DNA of 64,000 nt from Ancylomarina longa (lineage in GTDB: Bacteria; Bacteroidota; Bacteroidia; Bacteroidales; Marinifilaceae): NCBI RefSeq assembly GCF_003996985.1, contig NZ_RJJX01000003.1:148646-212645 (forward strand). Reading direction: 5' to 3'. Of the stretch, positions 44,126 through 52,508 are shown piece after piece; the first letter of the stretch is position 1; every line of letters starts with the position of its first letter. The translations under genes and the position numbers were made by a program. Below the pieces are notes generated by a model, which was given only the letters and a program-made list of their open reading frames with translations, had not been told where the DNA came from and made no database searches.

Positions 44126-44519
44126 TCAAAAAATTTTAGGTACAAAGCAAAAGTAGAAAGAAATATCCGATTGTTTAATTGGGAAACAAGGAAAACGCAT
44201 TAGTTTTTTCTTTGAAAGTTTGTAGTTCTTATCGAGATATGGTTGGAGCGAGCTTTGTCAATAGAGTGTACTACGTGTTATTAGACTTTATTTGTACAGG
44301 TACTAAGGAGTGTTTGTGTGGGTAAGAATAAATCGTTTGTATTTTACACTTGTGTTAGCCCTGCCAAGGATATGCGCGACAGAGTTTGTATTTATTTTAA
44401 AGTAATTGCTTGACGAAATTTGTGCTTACGGTAAGTATGCTTTCCGGAAAGATGAAAAAAAAGCAGGATTGTATTCGAGAGCTTACTTTAGCAGGAAAAA
44501 ATAAGCAATAATGCTACAA

Positions 44520-44640
44520 GCCCCGTCCAAGGCGGGTTTGTTAGTCCCAAGGTGAGTTGATTTATGCCCAAGACTATAATTTAAGCCCCAAGCATGCCTT
44601 ATCAGTGCCAAGATTATATGATTTACTCACAAGGATTTGA
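44520..44640. repeat. Degenerate array, six motifs at a 20.4-bp period
   Basis: The motif CCAAG (or ACAAG in the last) starts at 44527, 44547, 44568, 44588, 44608 and 44629, i.e. steps of 20, 21, 20, 20 and 21. Around it the units read roughly TTTAGTCCCAAGGTGAGT. The sequence between motifs is not well kept. No gene crosses it. Confidence 0.6.
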
Positions 44641-44709
44641 CCGTAGGGAGTTTTTGCCGATTAGGATTCAAATCGCATGTGGGTAATGCTGGGGTCGGCG
44701 GACTCTTTG

Positions 44710-44739
44710 CCTACTTTCTCGACTGTAGGAGAAAGTAGG
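44710..44739. repeat. Perfect 11-bp hairpin element
   Basis: CCTACTTTCTC (44710-44720) pairs with GAGAAAGTAGG (44729-44739) around an 8-nt loop. There is no T-run, and no gene ends within 30 bp on either strand. It looks like a mobile or dispersed repeat (REP-like) rather than a terminator. Confidence 0.55.
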
Positions 44740-44777
44740 AGCCCAAACGGCATGAGTGAAAACAATTAGAACGATAT

Positions 44778-45584
44778 TTATGAATTTTTAATCAATTTGT
44801 GAATTAGTTCTGTAAGGTAGTTGCTTGCTTTTAGCAAGTGCGATTCATACCACGAAAACATTTCCCCATCCACTAATTCTATTTTTGCATTTGGCAATAA
44901 CTTCTGTATTTCTGATTGGTGAGATGCGCTAAATGGGAATGGTTCCGACGAAAGTAGTACTACATCAGGATGTAGGTCTTGAATTTCTTCAGGGCTTAGC
45001 TTTGGATATCTTTTTTCTGTATCAGAAATTATATTTAGAAGTCCACATTTTTCGAGCAAAGAGTTTATAAATGTATCTGTTCCGACGGTCATGTATGGAT
45101 TTTTCCAAATTAGATACAAGACTTTCAACGGCTGATCTATTTTCGGAATTTTTGCAAATCCTGCTCGAATTTGATTGGCTATTTCGAAAGCTTTTGTTTC
45201 ACTTCCGGTAATTTTGCCGGTATTGAGGATATTCTGCAATGCTTCCTCAAAGTTGCCCACTTTGCAAACATACACGGGAAATTCTTCCATCAAAGCCTCT
45301 ATTTGAGTTTTGTTATTTTCCTCTTTATTGGCAAGAATCAAATCCGGATCAAGCAATCTGATTTTATCGAGATACAAATCTTTAGGCCCACCAATATTGG
45401 GGAGTTTTTCGATTTTTCCTTTAGGATACTTGCAAAAGCGTGTTCGCGAAATAATTTTCCCCTCTAAACCTAAATCGAATAAAAATTCTGTAGTAGAGGG
45501 AACCGTCGAGAGAATTCTTTTGGGAGGAAAGGGGATGGTCACCTCTCTTCCTAAGTCATCTGTTATTGTTATAAAATCTTGCAT
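44778..45584 (-). CDS. Metal/cobalamin-receptor-fold protein without a signal peptide
   Basis: The 268-residue protein has the helical-backbone metal receptor (BtuF/FecB/TroA) fold: DDLGREVTIPFPPKRILSTVPS at the start, NIGGPKDLYLDKIRLLDPDLILA, and LSPEEIQDLHPDVVLLSSEPFPF. The chain starts directly with the binding domain, and no upstream in-frame Met yields a signal peptide. Its start codon overlaps the stop of the 740-residue transporter gene (TAATG), so both are made together. It may act in the cytosol. No ABC transporter genes are adjacent. Confidence 0.85.
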   Translation of the reverse strand: MQDFITITDDLGREVTIPFPPKRILSTVPSTTEFLFDLGLEGKIISRTRFCKYPKGKIEKLPNIGGPKDLYLDKIRLLDPDLILANKEENNKTQIEALMEEFPVYVCKVGNFEEALQNILNTGKITGSETKAFEIANQIRAGFAKIPKIDQPLKVLYLIWKNPYMTVGTDTFINSLLEKCGLLNIISDTEKRYPKLSPEEIQDLHPDVVLLSSEPFPFSASHQSEIQKLLPNAKIELVDGEMFSWYESHLLKASNYLTELIHKLIKNS

Positions 45585-47806
45585 TATTTAATATTAATCT
45601 CCTTATAGGAACTCACAAAAAGAATATTGCCCATATCTTTAAATCCAGTAAATAAATCGATTCCCTCTTTATCAATATCTTCATGATTAAATCCTAAGAT
45701 ACTTAGATCAGCATCTATAGAATTTTGCATGATAACTTGTTTTCTATTTGCATGGTCTGCACTAATCAATTCTATATTTTTGGGTGAAATTGGTAACCTG
45801 CCTGATTTTATTAATGCCAGTAATTTATCTCTTTGCTTATCCAATTCTGAGGTAGGATAAATTGCGAATATCTTTATTGTGCCTTTTTTCCAATCCGGAT
45901 GTCCCTGAATAATATAAGCAAGCAGAATCATGAGGTTGGCATTTTCTAAATCACCAACACCAATCCAAACATGTATTTCGCGATGATAACCAAAGCCCTT
46001 ATAGGAAGTATTGAGAATGCATACATCGAAATGAGTAGATTCCAGTAAATTATAATTGTCGATTACATAGTTGAGGCGTTCAGGTTCTGTATTCGAAAAC
46101 TCGAATAAAATGGAATTGTACCCGTGTCCGGATATTCCGGATAATTGCATCACCTGGGCTATGGCCGAAGTCATGGAGGGACTAATAATGGTATCCAGAT
46201 AAACTCTGTTTTTACTCCCTGAAGCAAGATTTATCAACCGATTCATTATTTGCTTCGACTCCAGATTCGTTTCCTCGCTTAAATATCCTTCGAGAAAATG
46301 GATGTAGGTTCCAAAACCATATTTATAGGAGATCCATCGGAGCAAATCAAAAGCTGATCTTCTTTTAAAGGAGTCCTGGGAGATGCAGATTGCAAATGGA
46401 CGCCAGCTAATTTCTCTGTCTCCCTTTTCTGCACGCTGTGCAAATATCTGTAAGTGTCGGCTCAACTGAAAAACTACTCCCCGGAATAATTTTGCCAAAC
46501 CGCGTGGCTCTTTTGTGGAGACATTAATTCCATAGTAGATTCCGCCCATAATTAAAAGCGACAAAATGGCGTAGCTCATGTTCATTTGAAACATGATCCA
46601 AAAGGAAAGGATTGCTCCTGTTAGGGAAAAATACCATTTAGATCGGAACAAAGGGCGGTAGGAGGGATCTGCAGCAAAGTGTTCCAGAAAGGAAATCAAA
46701 CATATAGCACCATAAGTCACCATGAAGAACATTGAAATAATCTGGGCAACAAAATCCACATCACCGATAATAACAAAAAAGAAAGCTATGGCAATAGAGA
46801 TGACTGATGCATTTATTGGTTCATTATTTTTCTTACTTTCACTTTTCAACCATTTATTCAATCCTTGCTGCGGAAAGATGTCGTCGATACCAATTGCTTG
46901 CAACGTACGAGGTGCAACCATAATAGATCCCAAAGCAGAAGAAATAGCCGCCGCAGCCAGACCAATAGGAATGATCGGTCCCCACACCGCAATTTTACTC
47001 ATGATTAACTGGTTGCTTGCTAAGTCTTCCGGATTGGCAGAGATGGTGAATTTGTATGCAGCCAACAGATAGATAAGCAATCCAACAATGGTAGCCCAAA
47101 TGGTTCCTCTGGGGATGGATTTCCGCGGATTCTTTAGGTCACCGGATAAGCCAAGTCCTGCTGCCAATCCTGTAAACGCAGGAAATATAATGGTGAAAAC
47201 ATAGAAAAATCCTTTCGGGTTAGCGATTTTGGCATCCATAACCAGTGAGGTAGGAGCATCAACAGGAGATCCCATAAAGAAGAAGACTAAAGACAATCCC
47301 AATATTGCAACAACAACATATAAGGCCTTCATTCCCAAATTGGCACCGCGATATAAAAACAAAGCCGATAGAAGTGCCATCGTGGGAATACTAATCAATC
47401 TTTTGTCATAAATCAACCATCCCCAATGGGTAGCAATCCATTGAATTAATGGATCGAATGCCTCGGCAAAGGCGATCACGTAAAAGGCGACAGAAATAGC
47501 TTGTGACAAATAAAGGGTAATGCCAATAGCAGCACCAATGTTAAGGCCAAAAGATCGGGAGATGATATAATAGGCTCCACCGCCCAATACTTTTTGATTG
47601 GTTGCAATTTCGGCAACAGCCATCGCAGTAGGAATGGTAATTAAATGTCCTAGAATAATAATACCAATTACACCAATAAAGCCCACATTTCCCACTGCCC
47701 AACCAAACCGAAGGAATAAAATAGCTCCTAATATGGTAGAAATAGCAGTCAAAAATACAGGTAGAGTGCCAAAATTGGCTTTGGTTTTCAGTAATTTATC
47801 GGGCAT
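45584..47806 (-). CDS. SLC12/APC-type cation-chloride or amino-acid transporter
   Basis: The 740-residue protein has about twelve helices in the first 460 residues with APC-superfamily features (TAISTILGAILFLRFGWAVG, GGGAYYIISRSFGLNIG, FTGLAAGLGLSGDLKNPRKS). A large cytosolic C-terminal region (about 470-740) resembles the regulatory domain of cation-chloride cotransporters. This two-part plan points to the SLC12-like branch rather than a plain amino-acid permease. Substrate is not defined. Its stop overlaps the start of the signal-less receptor-fold gene. Confidence 0.88.
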   Translation of the reverse strand: MPDKLLKTKANFGTLPVFLTAISTILGAILFLRFGWAVGNVGFIGVIGIIILGHLITIPTAMAVAEIATNQKVLGGGAYYIISRSFGLNIGAAIGITLYLSQAISVAFYVIAFAEAFDPLIQWIATHWGWLIYDKRLISIPTMALLSALFLYRGANLGMKALYVVVAILGLSLVFFFMGSPVDAPTSLVMDAKIANPKGFFYVFTIIFPAFTGLAAGLGLSGDLKNPRKSIPRGTIWATIVGLLIYLLAAYKFTISANPEDLASNQLIMSKIAVWGPIIPIGLAAAAISSALGSIMVAPRTLQAIGIDDIFPQQGLNKWLKSESKKNNEPINASVISIAIAFFFVIIGDVDFVAQIISMFFMVTYGAICLISFLEHFAADPSYRPLFRSKWYFSLTGAILSFWIMFQMNMSYAILSLLIMGGIYYGINVSTKEPRGLAKLFRGVVFQLSRHLQIFAQRAEKGDREISWRPFAICISQDSFKRRSAFDLLRWISYKYGFGTYIHFLEGYLSEETNLESKQIMNRLINLASGSKNRVYLDTIISPSMTSAIAQVMQLSGISGHGYNSILFEFSNTEPERLNYVIDNYNLLESTHFDVCILNTSYKGFGYHREIHVWIGVGDLENANLMILLAYIIQGHPDWKKGTIKIFAIYPTSELDKQRDKLLALIKSGRLPISPKNIELISADHANRKQVIMQNSIDADLSILGFNHEDIDKEGIDLFTGFKDMGNILFVSSYKEINIK

Positions 47807-47870
47807 ATATCTTAATATTCGTTTTTAATAGTTAGAGCAATAAATATAATTAATCGTTTCAGAATAATAA

Positions 47871-49004
47871 CTATCTCTTATTTGAAAGCTGTTTGGATAA
47901 TTCGGATTGCAACAATTTAGGGTCAAAATGATCTTGATGATATTCTATTTTTCCCTCCGGATCTATTATAAAAACATGAAAGCGACGATCCAAATAGCGA
48001 ACTATTTCCAGACTCTTATCCAAACTTTCTATTTCTGTAATATTTAAAAGATGCATTGGTTTTGGCTTCCAGCGTTCATTCAAATCCGTTTCCGGAATAG
48101 GTATCCTGTTAAAGGAAGAATTGCGAATGATACTCACGATCCTAAGTTTAGGAAAGGCGATTGTCAGTTTCTTTAGTTCCTCAAGGTATTTCTGATTATT
48201 CTCCTCTGTCCATGCTCTCCAAAAATAGAGCAGGATGGTATTCCCTTTCTCTTCCTGAAGAGAAAACACATCGTCGTTGAGAGTTCGGGCATTTATATTT
48301 GGAAACTGTGCTCCTACTCTAAGTTGCTCTATCATACGCACTCGTTTATTAAGGTTGCGCACATACAAACCTTTTGGATTAGCAATATTTAAGGTTGTTA
48401 GGTAATCCTTAATGTCAGTAATACTACATTTTGATTTGAAAAAATCCTGATAAATTAAATACGGAATAACTGGAGAAGATGCATATTTATAAAAATATGT
48501 TTGCTTAAAGCTATCTAATTTTTTGTATTGAGATAGAAAATTAGCAGTTTGAATAGAATCACCTTTAACTTCAGGCAGTTCCAGTTCTTTTGAAATTTTA
48601 TGAAGGTGAAGTTGATTTTGATGGAGTTTCGATTGATAATCTTCAAATCTGTCTTGTGCTTTGGAGCCATGTAAAATGCCAGTGACAAATCCGTACTTGA
48701 GTTGATTCAATGGTAAAAGCAGATTCATTTCTCCTGGTGATATAAAAAAGCGGGTTCTCCGAAATTTCGACAGCTGTAATTCTACGGCAATAGATTGAGC
48801 TATTTTCCCGAAGAATTGGAATGCTCCATTCTGAGTGATAACGGAATCCATTAATTCTCGATTTTCTCCTGTATCCTTATACAGATAAAGTATTTCCTTC
48901 TGAATTCCCTCAATCTGACCTTTTAGCACAAAATCTCGATTCTGGGCATGGGATAGGTAGATCAATAAAGTAAAAGCAAGGCAAAGAATTAATCGTTTTT
49001 TCAT
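47871..49004 (-). CDS. Exported DUF4369/redoxin-type protein without active-site cysteines
   Basis: The 377-residue protein has a signal peptide (1-20, ending LSHA), a DUF4369-like domain (about 25-105), helices, and a thioredoxin-like domain (about 230-370). At the CXXC position it reads FWRAWTEEN (262-269) with no Cys at all. The FIDPEG-like loop (VFIIDPEGKIEYH) is kept. It is probably a structural or binding paralogue of TlpA-like proteins. It lies 64 bp upstream of the SLC12-like transporter on the same strand. Confidence 0.85.
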   Translation of the reverse strand: MKKRLILCLAFTLLIYLSHAQNRDFVLKGQIEGIQKEILYLYKDTGENRELMDSVITQNGAFQFFGKIAQSIAVELQLSKFRRTRFFISPGEMNLLLPLNQLKYGFVTGILHGSKAQDRFEDYQSKLHQNQLHLHKISKELELPEVKGDSIQTANFLSQYKKLDSFKQTYFYKYASSPVIPYLIYQDFFKSKCSITDIKDYLTTLNIANPKGLYVRNLNKRVRMIEQLRVGAQFPNINARTLNDDVFSLQEEKGNTILLYFWRAWTEENNQKYLEELKKLTIAFPKLRIVSIIRNSSFNRIPIPETDLNERWKPKPMHLLNITEIESLDKSLEIVRYLDRRFHVFIIDPEGKIEYHQDHFDPKLLQSELSKQLSNKR

Positions 49005-49247
49005 GGATAGGTATATTTTTCAAACAACTTAAGGGTTGTAATGGTGATGTGCTTATCATGATAAGCTTAGTAAAGATAATAATTATAGCAATGCATTTTG
49101 ATTCTCGCCAAAGCAATTCGTCAAAATTGAAAAATCATGCGATTGTTTCTGAAACTCTTTGTAAATTATAGCGACATGTTCATTATAAAGCAGACTGCAC
49201 CTTTATATTCTTAGGCATCACCAGTCTGTTATGATAAAATTTAAAAT

Positions 49248-50366
49248 ATGAAAAAAATCATTGTACTAGGAGCAGGATTGGTTGGAAAAACCATTGCTAT
49301 TGATTTAAGTAAATCTTTTGATGTAACTTCTATTGATCAGAATGGTAAAGCATTGGAAAGTCTAAAAGCTTACCCCAATATCAAGCTTAAAAAAGCGAAT
49401 CTGAACGAGGAAGGAGCTATTCGTAAGCTGGTTGCTGATGCCGATTTGGTTATTGGTGCAGTACCCGGATTCATGGGTTTTTCTACGGTACGTGAGGTAA
49501 TAGAGGCCGGTAAAAATATGGTTGATATTTCCTTTTTCCCTGAGGATTCTTTTGAGTTGGATGATTTGGCTAAAAATAATGGAGTGTGCATTGTTACCGA
49601 TTGTGGGGTAGCTCCAGGTATGGGGAATATTATTTTGGGCTATCATCACCATAAAATGGAGGTGGAAAATTTTAAATGTCTGGTTGGTGGCTTGCCATTA
49701 AAAAGAGAATGGCCATGGGAATATAAAGCCGTTTTTTCTCCCATTGATGTGATCGAAGAATATACACGTCCGGCCAGATATGTGCTCGGCGGAAAATTGG
49801 TAACTCGTGAGGCTCTGTCCGATCCAGAATTGGTATCTTTTGATGAGGTAGGAACTTTGGAAGCATGGAATTCCGATGGTTTACGTAGCTTGATTCGAAC
49901 CATGAAAGTCCCCAATATGATAGAAAAAACACTCCGTTATCCGGGAACGATAGAATATTTGCGCGTTTTACGCGATACGGGTTACTTTTCGGATCAAGAG
50001 ATAGAGGTAAATGGAAGGACAATCAAGCCAATTGATCTTACTTCCAAACTTTTATTCTCGCAATGGAAATTGAAACCAGGCGAAAGGGAATTTACTGTGA
50101 TGAGGATAGAGGTAGAAGGCTCTAAAAGTGGATTAAGCAAGCGATTTGTATATGATTTGTATGATGAATTTGATGAGGCAACAGGTATGACTTCAATGGC
50201 AAGAACTACGGGTTACACCTGCACCGCTGTGGCAAATCTTTTACTACAAGGCAAGTTCTCCCGTAAAGGAATAAATCCACCCGAGTTTGTTGGGGAACAG
50301 GAAGGCTGCTACGATTTCATATTCGATTACCTTAAAGAACGGAGTGTAAATTACAAAATACATTAG
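49248..50366 (+). CDS. Saccharopine dehydrogenase-family oxidoreductase
   Basis: The 372-residue protein has an N-terminal NAD(P) fold (KKIIVLGAGLVGKTIAIDL, then DADLVIGAVPGFMG) and the saccharopine dehydrogenase catalytic-like domain (about 130-370; DCGVAPGMGNIILGYH, TTGYTCTAVANLLL). Relatives include lysine-ketoglutarate reductases and carboxynorspermidine dehydrogenase. The substrate is not clear. It is isolated, with a promoter region of 240 bp upstream and a repeat region downstream. Confidence 0.9.
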   Translation: MKKIIVLGAGLVGKTIAIDLSKSFDVTSIDQNGKALESLKAYPNIKLKKANLNEEGAIRKLVADADLVIGAVPGFMGFSTVREVIEAGKNMVDISFFPEDSFELDDLAKNNGVCIVTDCGVAPGMGNIILGYHHHKMEVENFKCLVGGLPLKREWPWEYKAVFSPIDVIEEYTRPARYVLGGKLVTREALSDPELVSFDEVGTLEAWNSDGLRSLIRTMKVPNMIEKTLRYPGTIEYLRVLRDTGYFSDQEIEVNGRTIKPIDLTSKLLFSQWKLKPGEREFTVMRIEVEGSKSGLSKRFVYDLYDEFDEATGMTSMARTTGYTCTAVANLLLQGKFSRKGINPPEFVGEQEGCYDFIFDYLKERSVNYKIH

Positions 50367-50402
50367 CTTGAAGCAGATATTACACGGTAAACGCATTTAA
50401 AT

Positions 50403-50600
50403 TTTATGGCCTTTAATATTTAGATATTTCACATTTTCAATTCATTAAACAAAGATATTGTTTATGAGTGAATCTGTAATGCTTTTTTATTTGTTAATAG
50501 GCAACAACATTGCGCAATATTGATAGCTTAATATTTTATATCAAAAGATGCAGTCCATCGAAATATTACATACTTATATTTTTTTATTGAAATTGCCCTG
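50403..50600 (+). repeat. Copy 1 of a 200-bp direct repeat
   Basis: Shares long blocks with 50899-51099, for example ATAGCTTAATATTTTAT, CAAAAGATGCAGT and CGAAATATTACAT in the same order and spacing, with scattered substitutions. No open frame is kept in both copies. Confidence 0.8.
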
Positions 50601-50760
50601 TCTCCTGGAGCTGAAAAATCGATAAAAGTTTTATTTGAATCATACGAACTCCTTATAAACCCTTAGGTTTTTATATATTTCATTGTGTTAATTGTAATAT
50701 ATTAGCATTATGGTATGTCAATTTGCCAATTGAGGTTAATATATTACTATTTATAGACCT

Positions 50761-50880
50761 ATAACTCCCTGGGGAAGGCATAAAGTTACCAAGTGGAGCC
50801 ATCAAACTGCTGAGGGGCAGGTAAAATTGTCAATGGGATGCATAAACTTGCCTCGGGACTAATAAAATCAAGGGTTTCGC
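50761..50880. repeat. Degenerate array, period about 20.5 bp, similar to the one at 44520
   Basis: The motif TAAA/TCAA recurs at 50781, 50802, 50822, 50843 and 50863 (steps 21, 20, 21, 20), each followed about 12-15 bp later by GGG(G)A/C. Units read roughly TAAAGTTACCAAGTGGAGC. The AGTxxCCAAGxxGAG core is shared with units of the 44520 array. Confidence 0.6.
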
Positions 50881-50898
50881 TCAGAGCAAACAAATTTA

Positions 50899-51099
50899 TT
50901 TTATTCCTTTAATATTTCGATGTTCCATATCTTTAATTCATCAAATAACAATATTGTTGTAACGCGTAAATCTGTACTGCTTTTTTATTTATTAATAGGC
51001 AATAGCTTTACGCAATATTTATAGCTTAATATTTTATGTCAAAAGATGCAGTGCACCGAAATATTACATGCTTATATTTTTTAAATGCGATTGTCCGGG
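50899..51099 (+). repeat. Copy 2 of the 200-bp direct repeat
   Basis: See copy 1. The two copies are about 500 bp apart, measured start to start. Differences are mainly point changes and 1-3 bp indels, which fits an old duplication of a non-coding element. Confidence 0.8.
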
Positions 51100-51277
51100 C
51101 AGATATTATATTTTGTTGAGCGTTTAAATTAATTCTATTAGCAGTCGTGTTTTGAAGGATATTCAGGATGTTTTTAATTTGAATGACAACTTTTTTTACT
51201 TGGAAATATATATTTTGTAGGAATATATATATGTTTAAATTCCGGCTAAATTTTTAATAAAAAAACATGTTAATGTC

Positions 51278-52498
51278 TTACAGATAATCTAAAGAAGAAT
51301 CTTCTATTTTGGCAAAAGGTGCAACAGCTCGCTCATAGATGCCCTGCACATAGGCGATTGCCATTCCGTAATTAGTCACAGCAATTCCTGCATCAATTGC
51401 TGGTTGTAGTCGGTTCTTAATCTGTTTTGGCGTAATCATGCAGCCACCACATTGAATCAGAAGCGCATAATCGTTAATGGCACCAGGTATTTCATCCAGA
51501 CCGGCAATTACCACAAATTCCAGTTGTTTACCAGTGAAATTGGAAATCCAGCGGGGAATCTTCACTCTTCCAATATCATCGCAAGAGGTATGATGGGTGC
51601 AGCTTTCCAATAATAGGATTTTATCTCCATCTCGTAATGCTGAAATTTTTGGAGTGCCATTTAAATAGGCGGAAAAGTTTCCCTTGAAATGAGCCAGCAT
51701 AATACTAAAACTTGTGAGTGGGATATCCGAAGGAATAGAAGCATCAGCTTTTAGGAATACTTGACTATCGGTTACTACTAATTTAGGTTTGATGCCGGTA
51801 TTACGTAAAAAGCCATCGACTTCTCTTTCTTTAAGTACAATACAAACAGCATCGTTATCTAAAATGTCTCTAATTGTCTGGACTTGTGGTAAAATTAATC
51901 TACCCTCTGGCGCTTCAACGTCAATCGGTGTTATGAGAAGGACAATATCGCCATAAGAAATTAATCCTCCCAAAAGTGATGGAGTGGTAAATGCTGATTC
52001 TGGTATAGAAGTTTTTATAGCCTGAACGATTGGCTCTATATTTGCATCCTGACAGGAAAAACGGAGAATCTGTTTGCTACCCTGATTTTCTAATAAACTC
52101 TTGGTTTTTACCTGAAGAACTTCTAAATCTTCTTTATTGTGAATAAAAAGGAAGGGAATATCGTAAAATTTAAACTGATCGATTAAGCTTTGTTCAAATG
52201 TCCCATAATTATTTTTTGTGATTACTAAAATTGCTAAATCAATGGTTTTTATCGCTTGTGTAGTTTTTAGTATTCGTTTTTTTCCAAGCTCACCCGTGTC
52301 GTCAATTCCAGCTGTATCTATAAGGATTACAGGTCCAAAACCAGTTATCTCTAAAGATTTTTTCACCGGATCTGTAGTGGTTCCTGCAACATCAGAAACG
52401 ATGGCAATATCCTGTCCGGCCAAATAATTTATCAGCGTACTTTTTCCGTTGTTTCTTCTTCCAAAAATTCCAATATGTGGGCGTCTTTCTCTAGGCAT
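51278..52498 (-). CDS. hydF: [FeFe]-hydrogenase maturation GTPase HydF
   Basis: The 406-residue protein is the scaffold on which the di-iron subcluster of the H-cluster is built. It has a P-loop (GRRNNGKS, 13-20), a DTAG switch (60-63), NKED (120-123) and the Fe-S ligand pattern C299-T-H301 followed by C349-G-G-C352, as in known HydF. It lies 10 bp after aspA on the same strand. HydE, HydG and the hydrogenase itself are not in this window, so they must be elsewhere if the pathway is complete. Confidence 0.95.
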   Translation of the reverse strand: MPRERRPHIGIFGRRNNGKSTLINYLAGQDIAIVSDVAGTTTDPVKKSLEITGFGPVILIDTAGIDDTGELGKKRILKTTQAIKTIDLAILVITKNNYGTFEQSLIDQFKFYDIPFLFIHNKEDLEVLQVKTKSLLENQGSKQILRFSCQDANIEPIVQAIKTSIPESAFTTPSLLGGLISYGDIVLLITPIDVEAPEGRLILPQVQTIRDILDNDAVCIVLKEREVDGFLRNTGIKPKLVVTDSQVFLKADASIPSDIPLTSFSIMLAHFKGNFSAYLNGTPKISALRDGDKILLLESCTHHTSCDDIGRVKIPRWISNFTGKQLEFVVIAGLDEIPGAINDYALLIQCGGCMITPKQIKNRLQPAIDAGIAVTNYGMAIAYVQGIYERAVAPFAKIEDSSLDYL

Positions 52499-52508
52499 TT
52501 TTAATCAG

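Larger units (their letters stand above)
44126..44777. other. Gene-poor, repeat-bearing 650-bp region
   Basis: No open frame looks real. The part 44300-44400 reads as broken coding-like sequence in several frames. At 44520-44640 there is a degenerate array with a period of 20-21 bp, and at 44710-44739 a strong hairpin. Both are listed separately. The promoter of coaD should be near 44126-44250. Confidence 0.5.
50367..51277. other. 910-bp gene-free region built of repeats
   Basis: No plausible gene. It holds two diverged copies of one 200-bp sequence (50403-50600 and 50899-51099) and between them a degenerate 20-21-bp array (50761-50880). A short box GCAGATATTA at 50373 recurs at 51099 just after the second copy, followed by a similar GCxTTTAAATT, as if a third unit had been started. 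Confidence 0.6.

Noticed and set aside
44300-44420. Coding-like stretch between coaD and the receptor-fold gene
   Set aside because: Frames are short and broken with no family match. It could be decayed sequence, but no identity can be given.
44520-44640. Possible CRISPR-like array
   Set aside because: The period is only 20-21 bp and the repeated part is about 5-12 bp, with no conserved repeat of normal length.
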